Source: CAZTME01 sp964614795 (GTDB lineage Bacteria > Patescibacteriota > Microgenomatia > UBA1400 > PJMF01). Taken from it: 16,776 bases of DNA. The stretch is from positions 1-16,776 of the forward strand of contig CAZTME010000018.1 of NCBI GenBank assembly GCA_964614795.1, in the 5' to 3' direction. Below, piece by piece: positions 1-7,217 of this stretch; position 1 is the stretch's first letter; each line of letters begins with the position of its first letter. The notes under the pieces were generated by a model. The model saw nothing but the letters and a program-made list of their open reading frames with translations, made no database searches and was not told the DNA's origin. Both the position numbers and the translations under genes were made by a program.

Positions 1-2
1 AT

Positions 3-152
3 GGAGTGGTGAATCAACTGGACTATAACTTAGTGGTTATTTCTCTTTACACCAATAACTGTAACTACACCGTACCTAAGAGAAGTAATAACTGTACGGT
101 TACTATTGGAGATTTGAATAGGCTGGTGGGGGTGATGAGGAGAGGTAATTGA
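3..152 (+). CDS. C-terminal end of a dockerin-like surface protein (5' end outside window)
   Basis: The reading frame is open from the window edge to a TGA at 150-152 and encodes 49 residues that match, position for position, the C-terminal domain of the two genes downstream. It begins inside the calcium loop (GVVNQLDYNL), continues through TNNC, VPKRSNNC and IGDLNRLVGVMRR, and ends. Bases 1-2 are the end of a preceding codon. The domain is a variant dockerin: one EF-hand-like loop, then a Cys-bounded insert in place of the second loop. At the DNA level it has clearly diverged from the two later copies, so it is an older paralogue. The catalytic or binding part lies upstream of the window, so the function of the whole protein cannot be stated. 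Confidence 0.8.
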   Translation, partial: GVVNQLDYNLVVISLYTNNCNYTVPKRSNNCTVTIGDLNRLVGVMRRGN

Positions 153-155
153 GGG

Positions 156-230
156 GTTCCAAGAGACTAGTGTGGGTTACCAAGTCTGTGGGGTGAATTA
201 ATTAGGTTGGTGGGGGTGGTGAGGAGGTAA
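156..230 (+). pseudogene. Decayed tandem copy of a dockerin-like gene tail
   Basis: Directly after the preceding stop and in the same frame, these bases read V-P-R-D-stop-C, then WGELIRLVGVVRR and a TAA. This parallels the VPRRTSAC and IGDLNRLI...MRR tail of the intact genes, with an internal TAG at 168-170 and a shortened middle. It looks like a leftover 3' end from tandem duplication or unequal recombination between dockerin genes. No start or upstream domain remains, so it is not expected to be translated. Confidence 0.55.
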
Positions 231-369
231 TAATGTGTTGAAATGGATTGGTGAGGTGATACAAATGATAAACTGGTGCATAATATGAAAAACTGATTAA
301 ACATAGAGACAGTAATAATACCTAGATATTGGTTTAGAAAATTGGGACTAGACAGTGACTATATTCTAT

Positions 370-2019
370 ATGAAAAGAAACTTAATTTTGATTATATTGT
401 CTTATGTTGTTTTTTTTCTAATTATTTCAGTTGTTTTTTTCAATTCAATTACCAATTCTGGAGAAACAATTGCATCGCATATTCATTTTAATCAAGTAAA
501 AGCAGAATCCATTTCAACATTGAATCAACGACTGCAATCACCAAACCAAATTAACGGCAAACCAGTGTTGCGAATTGTGAATTTTAATCCCGGAGGGGGT
601 AGCGCAACAAACAGGGAGCAAAGAGAGCGCTCATGGCAACAATTTGCACAATATCTCGTTGAGCAACAAGCTGAAATCATACTTATTCAAGAACCTGGCA
701 AAGCAGAGTTGGCAACGATAAGAAGAATCATGGAACCTCATTTTCCCTATTCGCGCTGGATTCACTATCCGAGTGGAATCAATGATCCAAATGAAATACC
801 AAGAGGTGGAGAACTCAATCCAATTTTTAGCAAATATCCTTTTGTTGAGGGCACACAACAGGAATGGAAGATCAGTCCGTCTGATAAAGAACGGGATAGA
901 AATCGAATTGCTTTATCTGTCGAAGTAAGAACCCCTTACGGAGATGTTCGCCTTGTTAATTTACACACGCACGGAGACACGCAGTGCGCAGATGCATATC
1001 AAGCACTCTTGCCCATCACCAACTCTGCAAGTCCATTATTTAATAGTCCAGAAAAGCCATTCATTATTGCTGGAGACTTCAATATTGCTCTGAAACAAGT
1101 TAAGCCTGCATATGATCCTGCAAGAAGAAATACCGGAGCTCTTCTTTCGAGAGGAGTATGTGATTTTAAATACAGTAAAAAATATGTTAATGTTGACGAC
1201 CTTGAAAAACTTATCAGGGAAAACTATAAAGCTTACTGTCTGGACGAAGGCAGATGTAGAAATGTTGGAACTATTGAAATGATATGGACACTTAACAATA
1301 ACCCGATTGAAATTTATCAAATGTGGTGGGGTGACGATATTTATAGACACATTTTTGATGATGCCAATAAGCACCCTGTTGTTTTTGCCGACATTGGAAA
1401 TCCTTCATGGACGATTGCAACTCCTCCACCTCCCACATCTCTTCCTCCCCCCACCAATCTTACTCAACAATGTGGAAGTGTAGCTAGTGCAGATAAGATG
1501 AACTCACAGTTTTCTTGGTCTCAAGTTAATGGTGCGGAAAGATATGTATTAAGAATTAATAAAAGAAATACTTGCACTAATGATGCAGGTGCATCTGTAG
1601 AATGGTTTTGTCCGGAAACAGATGGTAGAGGTGATGTTTGGCAGTTTGTTCCGGCTGGCAATTGTTCTTCAGGAACATGTAACTACACTCATCCTCTTTT
1701 AGCTAATACTGATTATTCAGATTGGAGTGTTCAAGCTGTAAGACCTGGTGGTACTGGTCAACTTTCTGAAGGTGGTCAAAGTCCACAACAAACTGGTTTT
1801 CGCTGTGTGCTACCAAGTCCTTCTCCTTCTCCAACTCTTCCTCCTCAACCCATAGAAGGAGATTTGAATAATGATGGAGTGGTTAATCAAACAGATTACA
1901 ACTTAATGGTCACCAATCTTTACACCAATAACTGTGCCTTTACTGTTCCAAGAAGAACTTCTGCTTGTGAAGTGAATATTGGGGATTTGAATAGGCTCAT
2001 AAGATTGATGAGAAGGTAA
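370..2019 (+). CDS. Membrane-anchored EEP-family nuclease/phosphatase with Fn3-like and dockerin-like domains
   Basis: Numbering is from ATG 370; an in-frame GTG at 355 would add five residues ahead of the basic MKRN start. Residues 5-24 form one hydrophobic segment, so the protein is exported and N-terminally anchored. Residues 65-345 show endonuclease/exonuclease/phosphatase motifs: VNFN, IQEPG (Glu108), NPIFSKYP, LVNLHTH (His199/201), IIAGDFNIA (Asp236, Asn238) and a final KHPVVFADI (His335). Members of this fold cleave phosphodiesters in DNA, RNA, lipids or sugar phosphates with a divalent metal; the substrate cannot be read here. The usual Ser-Asp-His near the end is Asn-Lys-His, which may alter activity. 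A Pro-rich joint leads to a Cys-rich Fn3-like module (about 361-470), a PSPSP linker, and a variant dockerin (497-549) with one good loop, DLNNDGVVNQTD. Expected role: an extracellular phosphodiesterase docked on a surface receptor. Confidence 0.8.
   Translation: MKRNLILIILSYVVFFLIISVVFFNSITNSGETIASHIHFNQVKAESISTLNQRLQSPNQINGKPVLRIVNFNPGGGSATNREQRERSWQQFAQYLVEQQAEIILIQEPGKAELATIRRIMEPHFPYSRWIHYPSGINDPNEIPRGGELNPIFSKYPFVEGTQQEWKISPSDKERDRNRIALSVEVRTPYGDVRLVNLHTHGDTQCADAYQALLPITNSASPLFNSPEKPFIIAGDFNIALKQVKPAYDPARRNTGALLSRGVCDFKYSKKYVNVDDLEKLIRENYKAYCLDEGRCRNVGTIEMIWTLNNNPIEIYQMWWGDDIYRHIFDDANKHPVVFADIGNPSWTIATPPPPTSLPPPTNLTQQCGSVASADKMNSQFSWSQVNGAERYVLRINKRNTCTNDAGASVEWFCPETDGRGDVWQFVPAGNCSSGTCNYTHPLLANTDYSDWSVQAVRPGGTGQLSEGGQSPQQTGFRCVLPSPSPSPTLPPQPIEGDLNNDGVVNQTDYNLMVTNLYTNNCAFTVPRRTSACEVNIGDLNRLIRLMRR
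1487..1997 (+). repeat. 511-bp exact repeat, copy 1 (Fn3-like + linker + dockerin module)
   Basis: Every base from 1487 to 1997 equals 3077-3587. The alignment continues upstream to about 1441 with scattered mismatches (for example at 1477 and 1486) and stops at 1998. It encodes the shared C-terminal module of two proteins with unrelated N-terminal halves. Perfect identity, synonymous positions included, means a recent duplication or ongoing gene conversion. Confidence 0.97.
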
Positions 2020-2067
2020 TGGCGAGTCTATAATAATCGAAAATGTGTTTTATTTGCCAAGATAAGG

Positions 2068-2073
2068 TATAAT
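2068..2073 (+). promoter_or_regulatory. -10 hexamer TATAAT before the repeat-domain gene
   Basis: A perfect TATAAT lies 12 nt before the ATG at 2086. Transcription would start around 2080, so the mRNA would have almost no leader, and no Shine-Dalgarno sequence is visible. No good -35 box is found at 16-18 nt. A second TATAAT at 2029-2034 is also possible. Confidence 0.5.
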
Positions 2074-2085
2074 ATTCATCCAACA

Positions 2086-3609
2086 ATGAAAAAAATAATT
2101 TCCCTACTTTTACTTCAAAGCATTTGTTTAATTATTTTTTCTTCTCAAGCATTGGCGCAACAAGTTACTTATCCAATTTCTCCCACCGGACCTTTGCCAA
2201 CCAATGAAGGTCTATACTTGTGGTCTAATGGTGGCCCAACAGCTGCTTTTAGCAATGAGAATCTTAAAACGACGGCTGTTTGTAATGGCATTCATTGTTG
2301 GGAATGGAATCAAGTTGAAAAACGTTGGATGCGTGATAGAACTGCCATTCGTCTTTCAACCAGTGCTTCTTTTTTGCAACCGGCTCCGGGCAATATTTTG
2401 CCATGGAGCGGAATCGGTCTTACAGCGGGTTGGGAGAATTATGATTTGAAAGTAATGTCGCTTAATAATCAATCTTTTATTTGGGTGTGGTCTGCTAATC
2501 CTTCACCCAACGGTCAATGGCAAAATAATAACAGACCATATAATTTGGCAACCTCCGATCCCTGGAAAAATGCAAAAAATTCTCCGGAAGGACTAAAGCC
2601 TTGGTCAAATGCCGGTGTTACTTCCGCTTTCACCAATAAGGCTACTAGTCGTGAATATGTTTGTCAAAATAAATATTGCTGGGTTATCAATAGTAAAGAA
2701 GCCAAATGGCTTAATGACGGCAATCCAATTGATTTGTCTGCAACTATACGAGTTCAACCTGCCAGTGATGGCACTTTGCCTTGGTCTCCATTATTAGCCG
2801 GTGGCGGCACCGGCCCAACCGTTGGTTGGACCAATCAACATGACAATCAAGTTACTATTTGCAATGGCGTTTGGTGTTGGTCTTTTCGTATGAATGCAAC
2901 AGATGCCATAGATCTCTCAAACGTAACATGGCTTAACAATGGTCAACCCACCAATCTGTGTCGTTCATGGACAACGAATGCAACTAATTGTCCGGGATCA
3001 ACTCCCTCACCCACGCCAAGTCCCACCCCTCTTCCCGCTCCCACCAATCTCACTCAACAATGTGGAGGTGTAGCTGGTGCAGATAAGATGAACTCACAGT
3101 TTTCTTGGTCTCAAGTTAATGGTGCGGAAAGATATGTATTAAGAATTAATAAAAGAAATACTTGCACTAATGATGCAGGTGCATCTGTAGAATGGTTTTG
3201 TCCGGAAACAGATGGTAGAGGTGATGTTTGGCAGTTTGTTCCGGCTGGCAATTGTTCTTCAGGAACATGTAACTACACTCATCCTCTTTTAGCTAATACT
3301 GATTATTCAGATTGGAGTGTTCAAGCTGTAAGACCTGGTGGTACTGGTCAACTTTCTGAAGGTGGTCAAAGTCCACAACAAACTGGTTTTCGCTGTGTGC
3401 TACCAAGTCCTTCTCCTTCTCCAACTCTTCCTCCTCAACCCATAGAAGGAGATTTGAATAATGATGGAGTGGTTAATCAAACAGATTACAACTTAATGGT
3501 CACCAATCTTTACACCAATAACTGTGCCTTTACTGTTCCAAGAAGAACTTCTGCTTGTGAAGTGAATATTGGGGATTTGAATAGGCTAATTACGATAATT
3601 AGGAAATAA
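2086..3609 (+). CDS. Secreted protein with four Trp/Cys repeats, Fn3-like and dockerin-like domains
   Basis: Residues 1-24 are a classic signal peptide (MKK, hydrophobic core, cleavage after ALA). Residues 40-295 hold four diverged repeats of about 58-68 residues, starting near 40, 101, 169 and 227. Each has a Pro/Leu-Trp-Ser start, a G-x-T-x-(A/G)-(F/W) turn, and a closing Trp followed by N/D-G-x-P-x-x-L. Repeats 1, 3 and 4 carry Cys-x4-Cys-Trp (residues 66-71, 193-198, 259-264); repeat 2 lacks the cysteines. I do not recognise this family; a small beta-propeller-like or carbohydrate/protein-binding array is possible. A TPSPTPSP linker leads to the Fn3-like module (about 319-430) and variant dockerin (455-507), identical to those of the gene upstream. 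There are no catalytic motifs, so an adhesion, binding or structural role is more likely than enzymatic. The mature protein should be held at the surface through its dockerin. Confidence 0.75.
   Translation: MKKIISLLLLQSICLIIFSSQALAQQVTYPISPTGPLPTNEGLYLWSNGGPTAAFSNENLKTTAVCNGIHCWEWNQVEKRWMRDRTAIRLSTSASFLQPAPGNILPWSGIGLTAGWENYDLKVMSLNNQSFIWVWSANPSPNGQWQNNNRPYNLATSDPWKNAKNSPEGLKPWSNAGVTSAFTNKATSREYVCQNKYCWVINSKEAKWLNDGNPIDLSATIRVQPASDGTLPWSPLLAGGGTGPTVGWTNQHDNQVTICNGVWCWSFRMNATDAIDLSNVTWLNNGQPTNLCRSWTTNATNCPGSTPSPTPSPTPLPAPTNLTQQCGGVAGADKMNSQFSWSQVNGAERYVLRINKRNTCTNDAGASVEWFCPETDGRGDVWQFVPAGNCSSGTCNYTHPLLANTDYSDWSVQAVRPGGTGQLSEGGQSPQQTGFRCVLPSPSPSPTLPPQPIEGDLNNDGVVNQTDYNLMVTNLYTNNCAFTVPRRTSACEVNIGDLNRLITIIRK
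3077..3587 (+). repeat. 511-bp exact repeat, copy 2 (Fn3-like + linker + dockerin module)
   Basis: This is identical base for base to 1487-1997 and in the same orientation, 1590 bp apart. The 3' end of the identity falls inside the codons for the last eight residues, after which the tails differ (ITIIRK here, IRLMRR in the first copy). Confidence 0.97.
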
Positions 3610-3642
3610 AACAAAATTAGACTTGTTGAAGATAACAAACAG

Positions 3643-3661
3643 ATCACTTTGACTGAGTGAT
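3643..3661 (+). terminator. Weak hairpin after the dockerin gene cluster
   Basis: ATCACT and AGTGAT form a 6-bp stem with a 7-nt loop, 34 nt after the TAA at 3607-3609. The following bases are T-rich but have no clean T run, so this is a poor intrinsic terminator at best. The rest of 3610-3798 shows no gene. Confidence 0.25.
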
Positions 3662-3798
3662 GAATCTTGTTCTTATTGTGTGATAAATCTACTAATGAGT
3701 GTGACTCAAAAGGACATCAAATGATCACTTTTAATATTGGGGATGTTCTTGGAGATTTTGACTTCCAATTTTCAGTTTGTAATTTGATTTTCAAATAG

Positions 3799-3872
3799 TG
3801 AGCCGGGAGGGACTCGAACCCCCGACCGGTGAGGTATAAGCTCACAGCTCTAACCAACTGAGCTACCGGCTC
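3799..3872 (-). tRNA. tRNA-Ile, anticodon UAU
   Basis: On the minus strand the cloverleaf is complete. The acceptor stem is GAGCCGG/CCGGCUC, the D arm GCUC/GAGC, the anticodon stem GUGAG/CUCAC with loop CUUAUAC, and the T arm GGGGG/CCCUC with loop UUCGAGU; the discriminator is A. Positions 34-36 read UAU, which decodes AUA directly as isoleucine. CCA is not encoded and must be added after transcription. Most bacteria read AUA with a CAU tRNA modified by TilS, so this anticodon is unusual. The gene lies alone and divergent from the export operon. Confidence 0.93.
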
Positions 3873-3909
3873 ATAATTATGTAATTAGTCTTACCAATCT
3901 TTCAAGCTG

Positions 3910-3915
3910 ATTATA
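3910..3915 (-). promoter_or_regulatory. -10 hexamer of the tRNA-Ile gene
   Basis: Read on the minus strand this is a perfect TATAAT, 37 nt upstream of the mature tRNA 5' end, giving a precursor leader of roughly 30 nt. No strong -35 lies at the usual spacing. A 6-bp inverted repeat (TCACTC/GAGTGA, 3925-3943) sits just upstream and could help or block binding. Confidence 0.5.
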
Positions 3916-3965
3916 CTCGATTTTTCACTCAAGAACAGAGTGAGGCAAAGTTGTTTGATTCCTGA

Positions 3966-3971
3966 TATACT
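3966..3971 (+). promoter_or_regulatory. -10 hexamer TATACT of the export operon
   Basis: TATACT lies 20 nt before the ATG at 3992, predicting an mRNA start near 3978 and a leader of about 14 nt. It therefore points to 3992, not 4046, as the original translation start of the adaptor gene. It is divergent from the tRNA promoter 50 bp away. Confidence 0.4.
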
Positions 3972-4045
3972 GAATCGCACGAAAAAAAATTATGAAGAAA
4001 GTGATAAAGAAAATCATCAATTGAGTAAAGGATCACTGGATCTGG

Positions 4046-5029
4046 TTGTTAATATTGACTTTGATTCTTGGTGGTATAGGTTGGTGGCAATGGTCAAAAT
4101 TAAATCCTCCGGATGAAATTGTAGAAATTATCAATCCGCAACGTAAAAACTTTTCTTCATACTTGGAAGTCTCCGGCAATGTTAAAGCCAAAGAAGTGGC
4201 TCGTTTAAGATTTTTAACAGGTGGAAAAATCGTGTATTTAAGTGCCAAACAAGGAGATCAAGTAAAAAAATTTCAAACCATTGCCTCACTGGATAAAGCT
4301 TCACTACAGAAGCAACTTGAACAAAATTTGATAGCCTATGAAAAACAACGCTACGATTTTGAACAATTTATAGATGATAACATCCAAGACAAAGCATTGA
4401 ATGATCGAGTTGAAAGAAATGCCAGAAAGAATCAATTATCCTTGGAAAATTCTGTTCTTTCAGTGGAAATTCAAGACATTGTGGTAAAAAATAGTTATTT
4501 AACTGCCCCTTTTGCCGGAATTCTCACATCTTCTCCAACCAACGTTGCGGGCGTTCAAGTCAGTGGCGCCGATTACTTTGAAATTGTCAATCCCGTCACA
4601 CTGTATTTTTCGGCTTTCATTGAAGAAACTGATATTGCAAAAGTAAAAGTCGGCCAAAATGTCAGAGTGAATTTAGATGCTTTCACTAATGAAAGCTTTG
4701 AATCTCAAATAGAATCAATTAGTTATCAAAGTGTTGAATCATCTTCTGGCACTCAATTTGAAATCGGTATTCCCATACCGGAAATCTGGAGGGATCGATT
4801 AAGATTGGGCCTAAACGGCGATGCTCAAATTCTTTTGGAGAGTGTTGACAATGCTTTGGTAATTCCCATTTCTTCAACCATTTTCCGTGACGGAAAAACC
4901 TATGTTTCTATTCATAAAGATGATGGCAATACTGAAGAAAAAGAGATTGAACTCGGCATTGAATCAGAAGATGAAGTTGTAGTTATTGAAGGCATTGATG
5001 AAAATGATCGAATCGTCTTGCCGAAATGA
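4046..5029 (+). CDS. MacA/HlyD-family membrane fusion (adaptor) protein, N-terminus interrupted by TGA
   Basis: Numbering is from TTG 4046. There is one membrane segment (about 2-16), then the order typical of efflux adaptors: first lipoyl half (44-85, with GGKIVYLSAKQGDQVKK), a coiled-coil hairpin (86-145, somewhat short), second lipoyl half (TAPFAGILTS, near 153-162), a beta-barrel and a membrane-proximal domain to residue 327. It would link the permease encoded two genes downstream to extracytoplasmic substrate. The same frame is open upstream from ATG 3992 (MKKVIKKIIN) to a TGA at 4022-4024 and on into the membrane segment; that basic start is just what an adaptor of this kind should have. 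So either translation now starts at TTG 4046, which keeps the anchor but loses the basic flank, or the TGA is a mutation, sequence error or readthrough codon. The ATPase gene follows after 9 bp. Confidence 0.85.
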   Translation: MLILTLILGGIGWWQWSKLNPPDEIVEIINPQRKNFSSYLEVSGNVKAKEVARLRFLTGGKIVYLSAKQGDQVKKFQTIASLDKASLQKQLEQNLIAYEKQRYDFEQFIDDNIQDKALNDRVERNARKNQLSLENSVLSVEIQDIVVKNSYLTAPFAGILTSSPTNVAGVQVSGADYFEIVNPVTLYFSAFIEETDIAKVKVGQNVRVNLDAFTNESFESQIESISYQSVESSSGTQFEIGIPIPEIWRDRLRLGLNGDAQILLESVDNALVIPISSTIFRDGKTYVSIHKDDGNTEEKEIELGIESEDEVVVIEGIDENDRIVLPK

Positions 5030-5038
5030 GTTTGAATC

Positions 5039-5734
5039 ATGCTACTTTCACTTAAAAAAGTCTCAAAAAAATATAGAATTGGCGACTCAATTATTGAAGC
5101 ACTCAAATCCGTTAGTGTTGATATAAAAGAAAATGAGTTTGTTGCCATAATGGGTCCTTCAGGATCTGGAAAATCAACTTTTTTGCAAATTGCCAGCATG
5201 CTAGCCAGCGCCAGTTCGGGACAAATTATTTTAAAAGATTCAGATGTGACTCAATATAATGAATCAACTAGGGCCAGATTAAGAAACAAAGAAATAGGTT
5301 TTATTTTTCAGCAATTTAATTTGTTAGCAAGAACCAGCGCTCTGGATAATGTGGCTCTTCCATTAATTTACGCGGGATTACCTAAAAAAAAGCGAATTCA
5401 AAAAGCTAAAGAAATGTTAGACAAGGTTGGTTTAATTGAGCGCTTAAATAACACACCGGCCCAACTTTCCGGAGGACAACAACAAAGAGTGGCTATTGCT
5501 CGAGCTTTAGTCAATGATCCAAGTATTATTTTTGCGGATGAGCCAACCGGCAACTTGGATTCAAAATCCGGAGAAGATATCAAACGCATATTAAAAGATC
5601 TTCATAAAGAGGGAAAAACCATTATTTTGGTTACTCACGATGATGATGTAGCAAAAATAGCAGATAGATTAATTCACTTCAAAGATGGAGAAATAATTAG
5701 CGACAAACCAATATCAAAAAAACTAATTAACTAA
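5039..5734 (+). CDS. ABC transporter ATPase (MacB/LolD/YknY-like)
   Basis: The 231-residue cytoplasmic ATPase has every expected motif: Walker A GPSGSGKST (39-47), Q-loop FQQ (90-92), signature LSGGQQQR (143-150), Walker B IIFADE (163-168), D-loop GNLD (171-174) and H-loop His200. Length and motifs match the MacB/LolD/YknY group, which powers mechanotransmission-type exporters instead of classical pumps. The order adaptor, ATPase, permease resembles Bacillus yknXYZ and the unfused form of macAB. Spacing is 9 bp on each side, so all three are probably on one mRNA. The substrate may be a peptide, lipopeptide, lipoprotein or toxic compound; the sequence does not say. Confidence 0.95.
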   Translation: MLLSLKKVSKKYRIGDSIIEALKSVSVDIKENEFVAIMGPSGSGKSTFLQIASMLASASSGQIILKDSDVTQYNESTRARLRNKEIGFIFQQFNLLARTSALDNVALPLIYAGLPKKKRIQKAKEMLDKVGLIERLNNTPAQLSGGQQQRVAIARALVNDPSIIFADEPTGNLDSKSGEDIKRILKDLHKEGKTIILVTHDDDVAKIADRLIHFKDGEIISDKPISKKLIN

Positions 5735-5743
5735 AAAACAGAT

Positions 5744-6952
5744 ATGATTTCAGATACAATTTTAATCGCTTTTAAAGCAATTATTGCTAACAAATTACGC
5801 TCTTTTTTAACTATGTTGGGTGTAATTATCGGTGTAAGTTCGGTAGTTTTATTAACAGCAATTGGCAACGGTTTGCAAATTTACGTTTCTCAACAATTTA
5901 ATGAATTAGGAGCTAATACTCTATTAATTTTTCCAGGGAGCGTTTTTGGAGAGGGAGGCGGATTTTCCAGCGAAAGACAAGTCTCCGGCATTGCTAACAG
6001 CACTCTTAGATACAAAGATGTTCAAGCTTTAGAAAGAATGAGAGAAGACGTAATTGGTGTGGCTCCACTTACTATGCAAACAGCCGAACTAAAATTTCAA
6101 GGAAACAAAAAATCCACATCTGTGATGGGTACAACGGCAAATTATCCGGATGTGTACAACACACCCACAGATAAAGGCAGATTTTTTTCAGAACTGGAAA
6201 ATAACAGCGCTCAGAGAGTGGTGGTTTTGGGTAGTGAAATTGCACAAGAATTATTTGGTGGCGTAGATCCAATTGGCAAAAAAATCACCATTGGAAGCAC
6301 CAGATTTTCTGTTGTTGGTGTTGCTAAAGAAAAAGGAGGAGGTTTCGGCGGACCATCATTCGATACTTTTGTGTATATTCCAATCAAGACTTATGAAAAG
6401 ACTTTCAATAATGAAAGAATAGTACGCATCATTGTCAAAGCCACTTCAACAGACAATTTAGAAAAACATATTGCAAATATTGAAAAAAATATGAGTGAAA
6501 GACATGATGAAGAAGATTTTTCCGTGGTTGATCAATCAGAAATTCTTAACACGATTAATCAAATTTTAAGTGTGCTGACACTTGGTTTAGGTGGTATTGC
6601 CAGTATTTCTTTGGTGGTGGGAGGTATTGGGATTATGAATATTATGTTAGTTTCAGTGACTGAAAGAACTAGAGAAATTGGCTTGCGTAAAGCATTAGGG
6701 GCAACGCCAAACTTGATCTTACTGCAATTTTTAATTGAAGCGGCTGTACTTTCATTAATTGGTGGCTTACTTGGTTTATTAATAGCCTATTTGGGTACAC
6801 AGGCAATGCAACAATTTGTGCCCGCCGCCGTTACTCTTGAAGCGGTGATGCTTGCTTTTGGCGTTTCTTTATTGGTAGGTTTGATTTTCGGCGCGGCGCC
6901 TGCGCGCCGCGCCGCCAATCTTTCACCAATAGAAGCACTTAGATATGAATAA
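5744..6952 (+). CDS. MacB/FtsX-family ABC transporter permease
   Basis: The 402-residue permease has the MacB layout: a short cytoplasmic helix with NKLRSFLTMLGVIIGVSSV, TM1 (about 20-43), a large extracytoplasmic domain (about 45-270), and three C-terminal membrane segments with the family motifs GGIGIMNIMLVSVTERTREIG and APARRAANLSPIEALRYE. It partners with the ATPase upstream. In MacB-like systems the outer domain contacts the adaptor and movement is transmitted across the membrane without substrate passing through it. The GGGFSSERQ stretch after TM1 is Gly-rich and probably flexible. The gene ends the operon. Confidence 0.95.
   Translation: MISDTILIAFKAIIANKLRSFLTMLGVIIGVSSVVLLTAIGNGLQIYVSQQFNELGANTLLIFPGSVFGEGGGFSSERQVSGIANSTLRYKDVQALERMREDVIGVAPLTMQTAELKFQGNKKSTSVMGTTANYPDVYNTPTDKGRFFSELENNSAQRVVVLGSEIAQELFGGVDPIGKKITIGSTRFSVVGVAKEKGGGFGGPSFDTFVYIPIKTYEKTFNNERIVRIIVKATSTDNLEKHIANIEKNMSERHDEEDFSVVDQSEILNTINQILSVLTLGLGGIASISLVVGGIGIMNIMLVSVTERTREIGLRKALGATPNLILLQFLIEAAVLSLIGGLLGLLIAYLGTQAMQQFVPAAVTLEAVMLAFGVSLLVGLIFGAAPARRAANLSPIEALRYE
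6890..6913 (+). repeat. GC-rich 10-bp perfect inverted repeat inside the permease gene
   Basis: GGCGCGGCGC and GCGCCGCGCC flank a CTGC loop, 36 bp before the stop codon at 6950-6952. In an AT-rich gene this is a very stable hairpin. It falls on the conserved codons for GAAPARRAA, but the synonymous choices are nearly all G/C, unlike neighbouring codons. Confidence 0.85.
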
Positions 6953-7217
6953 CTATTTTAATAACACTCTCTAAACCAAATGAAAAAGCCGACTAAAAAA
7001 ATGTCATATCGTTTTTTGATTACTACATCAATTACTCAACAAAAACATCCTTCACCACAAATTTTCCACACAAAAAATATTTTACGCTAACGCTAACAAG
7101 CCTATTGAATTATTCTACTTATTCCTTCAAAATGAAATATTATTTGACTATTCAAAAAAAACTCAAATAAATTTATTGCACAATAAGAACATTGGCTAAT
7201 TGATTGGCTTCGGCTAT
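6953..7217 (+). other. Intergenic region with a putative promoter for the protease-cohesin group
   Basis: No gene or clear terminator is seen in these 265 bp. The best promoter is TTGACT (7144-7149), an 18-bp spacer, and TAAATT (7168-7173), with transcription expected near 7180 and a leader of about 38 nt to ATG 7218. No Shine-Dalgarno site precedes that ATG. Confidence 0.4.

Noticed and set aside
3721..3798. Short frame reading MITFNIGD..., resembling part of the dockerin tail
   Set aside because: A 12-nt match (AATATTGGGGAT) to the dockerin coding sequence is suggestive, but nothing else aligns and the frame runs into the tRNA gene.
3925..3943. TCACTC/GAGTGA hairpin as a terminator
   Set aside because: It is not followed by a T run on either strand and sits upstream of both divergent promoters, so termination makes no sense there.
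3992..5029. TGA read as Trp or Gly (alternative genetic code)
   Set aside because: Several genes end naturally at TGA with correct C-termini (for example 9450-9452, 11242-11244, 12612-12614), and the other interrupted gene uses TAA, so code reassignment does not explain both.
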